19,665 nucleotides of DNA. Source: Bacillota bacterium. Its GTDB lineage: Bacteria > Bacillota > Clostridia > Christensenellales > CAG-138. Below the pieces are notes generated by a model. It saw only the letters and a list, made by a program, of their open reading frames with translations, was not told the origin of the DNA and did not search any database. The stretch spans positions 1-19,665 of the forward strand of contig JAEZIE010000017.1 of assembly GCA_023416175.1 (NCBI GenBank). Direction: 5' to 3'. Positions 15,206-19,665 of this stretch are shown here, in pieces. Within the stretch, counting starts at the first letter, position 1. Every line of letters starts with the position of its first letter. The translations under genes were made by a program, and so were the position numbers.

Positions 15206-15382
15206 ATGGAACAACGATATTCTGATATGCACGCGCTGCTCAAAAACGATGCGCAGGCGTGGAAGTATTTCAACATGCTGCCCGATTTCGTGCGGGACCA
15301 GATCAGTACGCGCGCATCCAACGTCAAAACCTTTGCCAGCCTGCAGGCGTATGCGGAGAATTTGCTGGAAGGAGATCATTGA
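15206..15382 (+). CDS. Small conserved-looking protein of unknown function
   Basis: The 58-residue protein begins MEQRYSDMHALLKNDA and contains FNMLPDFVRDQISTRASNVKTFASLQAYAENLL, a helix-rich pattern like small unannotated Firmicutes proteins; I cannot assign a function. The ATG at 15206 is preferred over the in-frame GTG at 15197, since GAGGTGA (15194-15200) lies 5 nt before the ATG and overlaps the GTG. It has no Cys, no membrane segment and no signal peptide. Composition matches the surrounding genome. It stands alone between two terminators (15028 and 15409), so it should be its own transcription unit, although I see no convincing promoter. The hairpin over its ribosome binding site suggests translational control. 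Confidence 0.7.
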   Translation: MEQRYSDMHALLKNDAQAWKYFNMLPDFVRDQISTRASNVKTFASLQAYAENLLEGDH

Positions 15383-15408
15383 TCCCTCTGGTCTTCGAAT
15401 TTTTCATG

Positions 15409-15433
15409 AAAAGCCGGTTTTGCCGGCTTTTTC
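15409..15433 (+). terminator. Intrinsic terminator after the 58-residue gene
   Basis: Arms AAAAGCCGG (15409-15417) and CCGGCTTTT (15423-15431) with loop TTTTG and a run of T residues; a textbook terminator. Confidence 0.9.
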
Positions 15434-15504
15434 CTTGTCTTTTTATCAAATCAAGATAGAAATTAATAATGTGAAAAATAATATTAATATTTTAAATTTT
15501 ATTA

Positions 15505-15533
15505 TTGATATTTTTAAAAACCTGTCATATAAT
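15505..15533 (+). promoter_or_regulatory. Strong sigma-A-type promoter for the DUF2089/SHOCT cassette
   Basis: TTGATA (15505-15510), 17 bp, perfect TATAAT (15528-15533), with a very AT-rich upstream stretch (15455-15504) that could act as an UP element. Transcription would start only about 15 nt before the first gene's ribosome binding site. Confidence 0.8.
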
Positions 15534-15557
15534 AAGCATGGAAAAAGGAGGAACGCC

Positions 15558-15941
15558 ATGAGTTATCAATTACCCACCAAATGTCCGGTGTGCCAGAGCC
15601 CGCTGCGTATCACGCGGCTTGCCTGCCCATCCTGCAAGACGGAGCTTTCGGGCAGCTTTGTTCCCTGCAAATACTGCGCGCTGGATGAAAAGCAGCAGAT
15701 GTTTTTAGAGACGTTCCTCAAGTGCAGGGGAAACATCAAGGATGTGGAACGCACGCTGGGGCTTTCATACCCGACGGTAAAGGGTCTTTTAGACGACCTG
15801 CTGCGCGCGCTCTATCCGGGTGAAACTGGCGCGCAAAAGGAAGAAACGCTTCGTGTTTCGGAAGTATTGGATCGGCTGCAAAACAAGGAAATCACTGCCA
15901 AAGAGGCAGCACAATTATTGGCACAATTGAAAGGAGAATAA
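15558..15941 (+). CDS. DUF2089-family zinc-ribbon protein with SHOCT-like tail (putative regulator)
   Basis: The 127-residue protein has three Cys pairs (C9/C12, C23/C26, C37/C40) forming zinc-ribbon-like knuckles. A helix-turn-helix-like segment follows (GNIKDVERTLGLSYPTVKGL, 58-77), and then a C-terminal helical motif EVLDRLQNKEITAKEAAQLL. This is the DUF2089 layout: ribbon, sigma-factor-like HTH, SHOCT-like end. Family function is not established; a DNA-binding regulator role is inferred from the HTH. AAGGAGG (15545-15551) lies 6 nt before the ATG. It is first in a four-gene operon, 2 bp upstream of the next gene's start-proximal region, and its C-terminal motif recurs at the N-terminus of the next protein. 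Confidence 0.85.
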   Translation: MSYQLPTKCPVCQSPLRITRLACPSCKTELSGSFVPCKYCALDEKQQMFLETFLKCRGNIKDVERTLGLSYPTVKGLLDDLLRALYPGETGAQKEETLRVSEVLDRLQNKEITAKEAAQLLAQLKGE

Positions 15942-15943
15942 CA

Positions 15944-16369
15944 ATGGAAACGACAGACAGGGCCAGAATTTTAAACATGCTCAAGGAAGGACACATTACC
16001 GTGGAGGAGGCGGAGGAACTGCTCCGCGCATTGGAACAGCCGCAGACCGCTGCCGCACCGGTACCGCTCAAAGACGCACGCGGCCGTAAAGGCAAAAAAC
16101 TGCGCGTAGAGGTGGATGCGGGGGAAAACAGCCAAAAGGCCAAGGTGAACGTCAACGTTCCCATTTCCATCATCAAGACCATTGGACCCATTATCGCAAA
16201 AAACATGCCCAGGGAAGCGCAGCAGGAGCTGGATAAAGCGGGCGTGGACCTCGTGGCGATTATGGACAGCATCGAGCAGTTGATCGACAGCGGGATCGAG
16301 GAGGATATCGTGAATGTTGACATCAACGAAGGAAACGACGTCTCCAAGGTGCGGATCTATGTCGAATAG
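15944..16369 (+). CDS. SHOCT-like (YvlB/LiaX N-terminal type) domain protein
   Basis: The 141-residue protein opens with the helical motif ARILNMLKEGHITVEEAEELLRALE (7-31), typical of the N-terminal domain of YvlB and LiaX and of DUF2089 tails. A basic linker follows, then a domain with VNVNVPISIIKTIGPII, a helix LVAIMDSIEQLI and a final beta stretch DIVNVDINEGNDVSKVRIYVE. YvlB/LiaX proteins are tied to cell-envelope stress in Bacillus and Enterococcus; the same role here is inference. An AAAGGAG site lies about 7 nt before the ATG, overlapping the end of the previous gene. Its stop overlaps the next start by 11 nt. Confidence 0.82.
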   Translation: METTDRARILNMLKEGHITVEEAEELLRALEQPQTAAAPVPLKDARGRKGKKLRVEVDAGENSQKAKVNVNVPISIIKTIGPIIAKNMPREAQQELDKAGVDLVAIMDSIEQLIDSGIEEDIVNVDINEGNDVSKVRIYVE

Positions 16370-16694
16370 GCCGGTATTCTTCCTGTATATGCGGGTGCGG
16401 GTCAAGGAAAAGGCGAAGTTCCGTTTTGCATTTGTACTGCCGTTTTTTATCCTATTTGCCTTCGTAGATGTACTGGACGATATTGCGCAGCTTATCAAGC
16501 TGTTTACGCCCCGTGCAAGCATTATGATGGCAAAGGAAGGGGAGCGATCCGCTGCGGCATGGTGCGAGAGCATTACAGGAACCGTCATGGATTTACTTTG
16601 GGAGCTTGCTATGAAGACCGGCCCGCTCGATCTTGTGGATGTGGATATCAAGGATAAGGACTCGTCCGTGCTGGTGAAAGTGCTGACGCGTTAG
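16359..16694 (+). CDS. Small membrane protein related to the preceding SHOCT-like protein
   Basis: The 111-residue protein starts at an ATG overlapping the previous gene by 11 nt, with AAGGTG (16346-16351) 7 nt upstream; an earlier in-frame ATG (16314) lies deep inside the previous gene and lacks support. It has one clear hydrophobic segment, FAFVLPFFILFAFVDVL (about 24-40). Its end, VMDLLWELAMKTGPLDLVDVDIKDKDSSVLVKVLTR, parallels the end of the preceding protein (IMDSIEQLIDSG..DIVNVDI..SKVRIYV), and its beginning (YMRVRVKEKAKFRFAFVLP) parallels that protein's KVNVNVPIS region. It seems to be a diverged membrane-bound sister. No named family is recognised. Confidence 0.7.
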   Translation: MSNRPVFFLYMRVRVKEKAKFRFAFVLPFFILFAFVDVLDDIAQLIKLFTPRASIMMAKEGERSAAAWCESITGTVMDLLWELAMKTGPLDLVDVDIKDKDSSVLVKVLTR

Positions 16695-16705
16695 GGGGGA
16701 GAATA

Positions 16706-17062
16706 ATGAAATTACTCATTAAGCTGATGATCTGCTTCGGGGCTCTTGTGATAACCGCATATGCGTTTCCCGCCCATGTCGTAACCGAGGGAGGGGTATG
16801 GACGCTTGTTGCTGCGGCGGTCATCCTGTGGCTTTTTAACCTTGTGGTAAAGCCGCTTCTACAGGCGCTGTGCCTGCCCGTTACTCTCGTAACGGTGGGA
16901 CTGTTCTTTTTTGTCGTAAATGCTTGGATGGTGGGTCTGACGGATGCCATACTGCCCGGTCTTTCCATAGAAGGATTTTGGATCAGGCTGTTTACGGCAT
17001 TCCTCGTGTCGGTTGGTAACGCGCTGCTGCTATCTGTACGCAAGACACATATGCGGGTATGA
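16706..17062 (+). CDS. YvlD-like four-helix membrane protein (phage holin superfamily IV, PF04020 type)
   Basis: The 118-residue protein is almost entirely hydrophobic, with about four membrane helices (5-22, 31-49, 55-78, 86-110). It has the family-type stretch LFNLVVKPLLQALCLPVTLVTVGLFFFVVNAWMV. Despite the holin name, most chromosomal members (such as YvlD of Bacillus) are not phage lysis genes and are found with envelope-stress genes. Here it ends a cassette with a SHOCT-like/YvlB-type protein, echoing the Bacillus yvlABCD grouping. GGGGGGAGA precedes the ATG. A terminator follows at 17104. Confidence 0.85.
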   Translation: MKLLIKLMICFGALVITAYAFPAHVVTEGGVWTLVAAAVILWLFNLVVKPLLQALCLPVTLVTVGLFFFVVNAWMVGLTDAILPGLSIEGFWIRLFTAFLVSVGNALLLSVRKTHMRV

Positions 17063-17103
17063 ACGGGGGAAAACGGATGCGTTTGCAAAAGAAAACTCTG
17101 TAA

Positions 17104-17139
17104 AATGCACGGCCGCCTGAAAAGGCGCCGTGCATTTTT
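17104..17139 (+). terminator. Terminator between the convergent cassette and methyltransferase genes
   Basis: Arms AATGCACGGC (17104-17113) and GCCGTGCATT (17127-17136), with three further inner pairs past a one-base bulge and loop TGAAAA, are followed by a T run on the plus strand. The minus strand offers a shorter T run (TTTTA), so it may work in both directions. Confidence 0.85.
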
Positions 17140-17177
17140 CTTTACAGGGACTGCTGGGTATGAAGCGCCGAGTGCTT

Positions 17178-17960
17178 CTATTTTGATACCGAATCCCCAT
17201 GCATCCGTTTTGCCGCCTCATACAGCAATAGTCCTGCCGCCATGGAGGCGTTGAGCGATTCCGCGCGCCCGTACATCGGCAGTTTCACCAAGTTGCACAG
17301 GGATGCGATATCTTCCGATACCCCGTTGCCCTCGTTGCCGATGACGATGACGCAGTTTTCACCCAATTCCGGAAGCACGGTCCTGCCATCCAGGTGCCCG
17401 CAGATCAGCACGTAGCCAGCTTGCTTTAAGCCTTCGAGCGTTTGATAGAGATCGCCTTTCCAAAGCGGAATGTGATAGGTGGAGCCCATTGCGGCGCGCA
17501 GCGTCTTGGGGGCGTAGGGATCTGCGCAGCCATTGGAAAGCAGCAGGGCATTTGCGCCCATGGCGTCCGCTGTGCGCAAAATGGTCCCTAGGTTCCCTGG
17601 GTCCTGGACAGTATCCAACGCCACCAGCAGCCCGGAAGGGAAGCTATCTGCAAAAGGCGGCGTTTGTACCGTTGCGCAGACCCGCTGCGGCGCTACCGTA
17701 TCGCACATGGCTTCGAGCACCGGACGGGTGACGGTATAAATGGCGGTCCCACGTTCCATAAGGGCGGATCGTTCCTCTAACATCTCATCATCTGCGCCTT
17801 CCTCAAAAAACGCTTCCCTTACGGCCATGCCAGAAGAGATCGCCTCCTGCAAAAGCTTTCGGCCTTCAATCAGGTGAAGGGAAAGTGTTTGCCTGTTCTT
17901 TGCCAGGGCAAGGCTTTTGGCGCGCTTTACGGTTTCATTGCTGCGGCTCTCAATTCGCAC
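17178..17960 (-). CDS. SpoU/TrmH-family RNA 2'-O-ribose methyltransferase (YsgA/RlmB-like)
   Basis: The 260-residue protein uses S-adenosylmethionine to methylate a ribose 2'-OH, most likely in 23S rRNA; the exact target is not known from sequence. The three SPOUT knot motifs are present: DPGNLGTILRTADA, VIVIGNEGNGVS and LPMYGRAESLNASMAAGLLLYEA. An N-terminal substrate-binding domain begins RIESRSNETVKRAKSLA. The start is GTG with AAGGAGG 7 nt upstream. It lies downstream of rplT, like ysgA near the infC-rpmI-rplT region in Bacillus. An intervening hairpin with a weak tail suggests partly separate transcription. Confidence 0.9.
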   Translation of the reverse strand: MRIESRSNETVKRAKSLALAKNRQTLSLHLIEGRKLLQEAISSGMAVREAFFEEGADDEMLEERSALMERGTAIYTVTRPVLEAMCDTVAPQRVCATVQTPPFADSFPSGLLVALDTVQDPGNLGTILRTADAMGANALLLSNGCADPYAPKTLRAAMGSTYHIPLWKGDLYQTLEGLKQAGYVLICGHLDGRTVLPELGENCVIVIGNEGNGVSEDIASLCNLVKLPMYGRAESLNASMAAGLLLYEAAKRMHGDSVSK

Positions 17961-17991
17961 GGGAACTCCTCCTTACAACACGGTATAACAA

Positions 17992-18026
17992 AGGTGGCAT
18001 CCTGCGATAAAACATGGATGCCACCT
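17992..18026 (-). terminator. Hairpin after rplT, probable weak terminator
   Basis: Perfect 11-bp arms (AGGTGGCATCC at 17992-18002 and GGATGCCACCT at 18016-18026) with a 13-nt loop. On the minus strand it is followed by TTTGTTAT, a weak U tract, so some read-through into the methyltransferase gene is plausible. Confidence 0.65.
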
Positions 18027-18041
18027 CAATTGCTTTTGGGC

Positions 18042-18398
18042 TTAGGCGCGCGCCTGATTGGCGACGTCTACGAGTTCCTTGAATGCCTTCATGTCGCTGA
18101 TGGCGAGGTCGGCGAGCACCTTGCGGTTGACTTCCACGCCTGCGAGCTTGAGACCGTTGATCATGCGGCTGTAGGTGGTTCCGTTGATCCGCGCACCGGC
18201 GTTGATACGGGCGATCCACAGCTTACGGTATTCGCGCTTCTTGAGCTTGCGGCCAACATAAGCGTAGGAGAGGGATTTCATCACCTGCTGGGACGCGCTG
18301 CGGTACTGCTTGCTCTTTGCACCAAAGTAGCCCTTTGCGAGCTTTAAGACCTTGCGGCGCTTTTTAACGGCATTGACTGCCCTTTTGATTCTGGCCAT
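18042..18398 (-). CDS. rplT: 50S ribosomal protein L20
   Basis: The 118-residue protein opens MARIKRAVNAVKKRRKVLKLAKGYFGAKSKQYR and continues with YVGRKLKKREYRKLWIARINAG, the L20 signature. L20 binds 23S rRNA early in 50S assembly and, in Bacillus and E. coli, represses its own operon by binding the mRNA leader. An AAGGAGG site precedes the ATG. It lies 14 bp after rpmI in the same operon. Length is standard. Confidence 0.98.
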   Translation of the reverse strand: MARIKRAVNAVKKRRKVLKLAKGYFGAKSKQYRSASQQVMKSLSYAYVGRKLKKREYRKLWIARINAGARINGTTYSRMINGLKLAGVEVNRKVLADLAISDMKAFKELVDVANQARA

Positions 18399-18412
18399 AT
18401 TCTAAATCCTCC

Positions 18413-18610
18413 TTATTTATACGGTATAAGGTCGCGCACTTTCTTCTCTTCGCAGGCGGCAATGTAGCCGGTCTGCCTGAGGCCGCGCAGACGCTTGGTG
18501 GATTTCTTGGTCAGAATGTGGCTTTTATACGCTTTGCCGCGCTTGATCTTGCCGGACTTCGTCAGGCTGAAGCGTTTTGCCGCACCCCTATGGGTTTTGA
18601 TCTTTGGCAT
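18413..18610 (-). CDS. rpmI: 50S ribosomal protein L35
   Basis: The 65-residue basic protein starts MPKIKTHRGAAKRFSLTKSGKIKRGKAYKSHIL, the L35 signature, and is of exact family length. It has AGGAGG just upstream of its ATG and is the middle gene of infC-rpmI-rplT, 70 bp after infC. Confidence 0.98.
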   Translation of the reverse strand: MPKIKTHRGAAKRFSLTKSGKIKRGKAYKSHILTKKSTKRLRGLRQTGYIAACEEKKVRDLIPYK

Positions 18611-18680
18611 GGGGTAGTTCCTCCTAAATAAAATAGTGTTCCAGTGGGTTATCCTTTCGCGTTAAGCGGAAAACGGCGTT

Positions 18681-19190
18681 TTACTTGGGGTTAAGTATCA
18701 TGTACATGTTACGGCCTTCCTGCTTGGCGGGGCGGTCGATCACGCCCGCTTCCTTTACCAGTTCAAAGAAGGTCTTCATGACCTCGAGGCCGATTTCCCC
18801 GTGGGTGGCCTGCCTACCGCGGAAGCGGATGGAGACCTTGACCTTATCGCCGTTCTGAAGGAATTTAATGCAGTTTTTAGCCTTGACCTCCATATCATGA
18901 AGATCGATGGTCGCTGAGAGGCGCACTTCCTTAAGTTCGACGACCTTTTGGTTTTTGCGCTGTTCCTTTTCGCGCTTCGTGAGATCAAAGCGATACTTGC
19001 CGTAATCCATGAGCTTGCAGACAGGCGGCGTCGCCTGCGGCGCGATTTTCACAAGATCCAGCCCGCGCTCTTCTGCCAGTGCCTGCGCGACATGGTTGGC
19101 CACGATGCCCATCTGCTCGCCGTTTTCATCGACCAGGCGCACTTCGCGGTCGCGGATCTCCTCGTTGATCATCAGATCCTGATTGCTGAT
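18681..19190 (-). CDS. infC: Translation initiation factor IF-3, probable AUC start
   Basis: The product is IF-3, with the N-domain opening INEEIRDREVRLVDENGEQMG, the linker KREKEQRKNQK and the C-domain KEVRLSATIDLHDMEVKAKNCIKFL..DKVKVSIRFRGR. IF-3 binds the 30S subunit and rejects non-AUG starts. The first in-frame ATG (19172) lacks a ribosome binding site at useful distance. GGAGGTG (minus strand, 19206-19200) sits about 9 nt ahead of an in-frame ATC at 19190-19188. Starting there gives (M)SNQDLMINEEIRD, which resembles the ISKDxxINExIR start of Firmicutes IF-3 proteins, and a length of 169 residues. Rare AUU/AUC/AUA starts are a known autoregulatory feature of infC. With the ATG the protein would be 163 residues. 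Confidence 0.93.
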   Translation of the reverse strand: MSNQDLMINEEIRDREVRLVDENGEQMGIVANHVAQALAEERGLDLVKIAPQATPPVCKLMDYGKYRFDLTKREKEQRKNQKVVELKEVRLSATIDLHDMEVKAKNCIKFLQNGDKVKVSIRFRGRQATHGEIGLEVMKTFFELVKEAGVIDRPAKQEGRNMYMILNPK

Positions 19191-19241
19191 AGTAAGACAC
19201 CTCCATGTTTCTGATTGTTAAAAATTGTTCCGTTCAGCCCA

Positions 19242-19271
19242 CAAAAAAAAGCGGGTGCAACGCACCCACCT
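19242..19271 (-). terminator. Attenuator terminator in the infC-rpmI-rplT leader
   Basis: On the minus strand an 8-bp stem (GTGGGTGC, loop GTT, GCACCCGC, with one G-T wobble; 19269-19251) is followed by eight T residues, a strong intrinsic terminator placed about 50 nt before infC and about 80 nt after its promoter. It fits the L20 leader arrangement of Firmicutes, in which L20 promotes premature termination. Confidence 0.8.
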
Positions 19272-19327
19272 ATACACTCGAATGACGATTGTAAAGAACC
19301 ATGCCTGATAAAATACCGGCAGGTGAG
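19265..19327 (-). promoter_or_regulatory. Possible antiterminator pairing in the infC leader (L20 leader-like)
   Basis: Minus-strand CTCACCT (19327-19321) can pair over 7 bp, one of them wobble, with AGGTGGG (19271-19265). The latter overlaps the 5' arm of the attenuator stem, so the two folds exclude each other. A separate 7-bp hairpin AGAAGCG/CGCTTCT (19341-19326) competes for part of the upstream arm. The scheme is inferred from pairing alone. Confidence 0.5.
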
Positions 19328-19355
19328 AAGCGGGCGCTTCTGCTTGAACAATAGA

Positions 19356-19384
19356 ATTATATAGAAGAATTCATTCGTTGTCAA
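19356..19384 (-). promoter_or_regulatory. Perfect consensus sigma-A promoter for infC-rpmI-rplT
   Basis: Read on the minus strand: TTGACA (19384-19379), 17 bp, TATAAT (19361-19356). Both hexamers and the spacing match consensus exactly, as expected of a ribosomal-protein operon kept in check by attenuation. Confidence 0.92.
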
Positions 19385-19442
19385 CCAAAACGGAAACTTT
19401 TTAATCTTTTTGTTGCCAAAATGGTTACAATATCGGCAGGCC

Positions 19443-19527
19443 TTTCTTAAGGTATCGGCGCTTGCAGCGCCGACGGTTATTTTTTCTGTGGGGAAACTGC
19501 GTTTCCCCACACCCCTTCCTTAAGAAA
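19443..19527. repeat. Nested palindrome element between infC promoter and the right-edge ORF
   Basis: Two perfect hairpins, TCGGCGCT/AGCGCCGA (19455-19462 and 19466-19473, loop TGC) and GTGGGGAAAC/GTTTCCCCAC (19488-19497 and 19501-19510, loop TGC), are enclosed by an outer 10-bp inverted repeat, TTTCTTAAGG (19443-19452) and CCTTAAGAAA (19518-19527). The 3-nt loops match those of the elements at 5814-5964 and 15091-15139. One of the hairpins may serve as a terminator for the minus-strand gene at the right edge. Confidence 0.7.
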
Positions 19528-19585
19528 CGGGAAATACCGCTCATAGCCCCAACGATAAGTTCGGATTTTAGCAAACATCACGCAG

Positions 19586-19665
19586 TCAATCGTTGATTGC
19601 CTCAATGCCGAGCCGCTTCAGCTCAGCAAGATGGTCCAGCATGTGCTGGAGCACCTCTCTTGAGT
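19586..19665 (-). CDS. Possible C-terminal end of an unidentified gene (partial)
   Basis: The minus strand is open from the window edge to a TGA at 19588-19586. It encodes a helix-like tail, SREVLQHMLDHLAELK, then RLGIEAIND. The tail is amphipathic and plausible as a protein end, but 26 codons are too few to identify a family. It does not resemble the C-terminus of threonyl-tRNA synthetase, the usual neighbour upstream of infC in Firmicutes. Confidence 0.4.
   Translation of the reverse strand, partial: SREVLQHMLDHLAELKRLGIEAIND

Noticed and set aside
16706..17062. Prophage holin
   Set aside because: The family name suggests phage, but there are no other phage genes nearby, and the operon context matches chromosomal YvlD-type proteins.

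Overview
The window looks like chromosomal core DNA from a moderately GC-rich member of the Clostridia (Firmicutes). The reasons are gene order and content. The run yqfD-phoH-pgpH(yqfF)-ybeY-cdd-era-yqzL-recO is the classic order of spore-forming Firmicutes, and YqfD itself belongs to that lineage. The tig-clpP-clpX cluster and the infC-rpmI-rplT-(ysgA-type methyltransferase) cluster are also laid out as in Gram-positive bacteria. Ribosome binding sites are strong AGGAGG types and promoters are sigma-A-like. I cannot name the genus from sequence alone.

Layout. Positions 1-7016 (+) hold a tightly packed operon with stop/start overlaps: the 3' end of yqfD, phoH, pgpH, ybeY, cdd, era, a 41-residue YqzL-like gene and recO, closed by a terminator. 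A hairpin-rich stretch interrupts it between era and yqzL. Positions 7064-9843 hold ppdK (pyruvate phosphate dikinase) with its own consensus promoter. Positions about 9900-11600 hold an AT-rich block with a terminator, a 23-codon upstream ORF and a magnesium transporter gene (mgtE). This block is followed by a decayed second copy of the ppdK 3' end, so it looks like an insertion. Positions 11686-15017 hold tig, clpP and clpX (nascent-chain folding and regulated proteolysis). Positions 15091-15382 hold a palindrome cluster and a small gene of unknown function whose ribosome binding site lies in a hairpin. Positions 15505-17062 hold a four-gene cassette with its own strong promoter: a zinc-ribbon/DUF2089 protein, a SHOCT-like/YvlB-LiaX-N type protein, a one-membrane-span relative of that protein, and a YvlD-like membrane protein. 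It ends in a terminator that also faces the minus-strand genes. On the minus strand (19384 down to 17178) lies the infC-rpmI-rplT translation operon with a perfect consensus promoter and a leader attenuator, followed by a SpoU-family rRNA methyltransferase. At the right edge (19586-19665, minus) is the possible tail of an unidentified gene.

How the genes work together. The left operon joins sporulation (YqfD), RNA and ribosome maturation (PhoH, YbeY, Era), c-di-AMP turnover (PgpH), pyrimidine salvage (Cdd) and recombination repair (RecO). PPDK serves pyruvate/PEP metabolism. Tig-ClpP-ClpX is a protein quality-control unit. InfC, L35 and L20 are co-transcribed and probably controlled by L20 at the leader.

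Most worth a second look: (1) the modular DUF2089/SHOCT/YvlD cassette, whose genes share domains with one another; (2) the mgtE insertion with a duplicated ppdK end and an upstream ORF; (3) the likely AUC start codon of infC and its attenuator; (4) a dispersed family of short perfect palindromes with 3-nt loops, two of which show compensatory base changes; (5) the hairpin that buries the ribosome binding site of the 58-residue gene.
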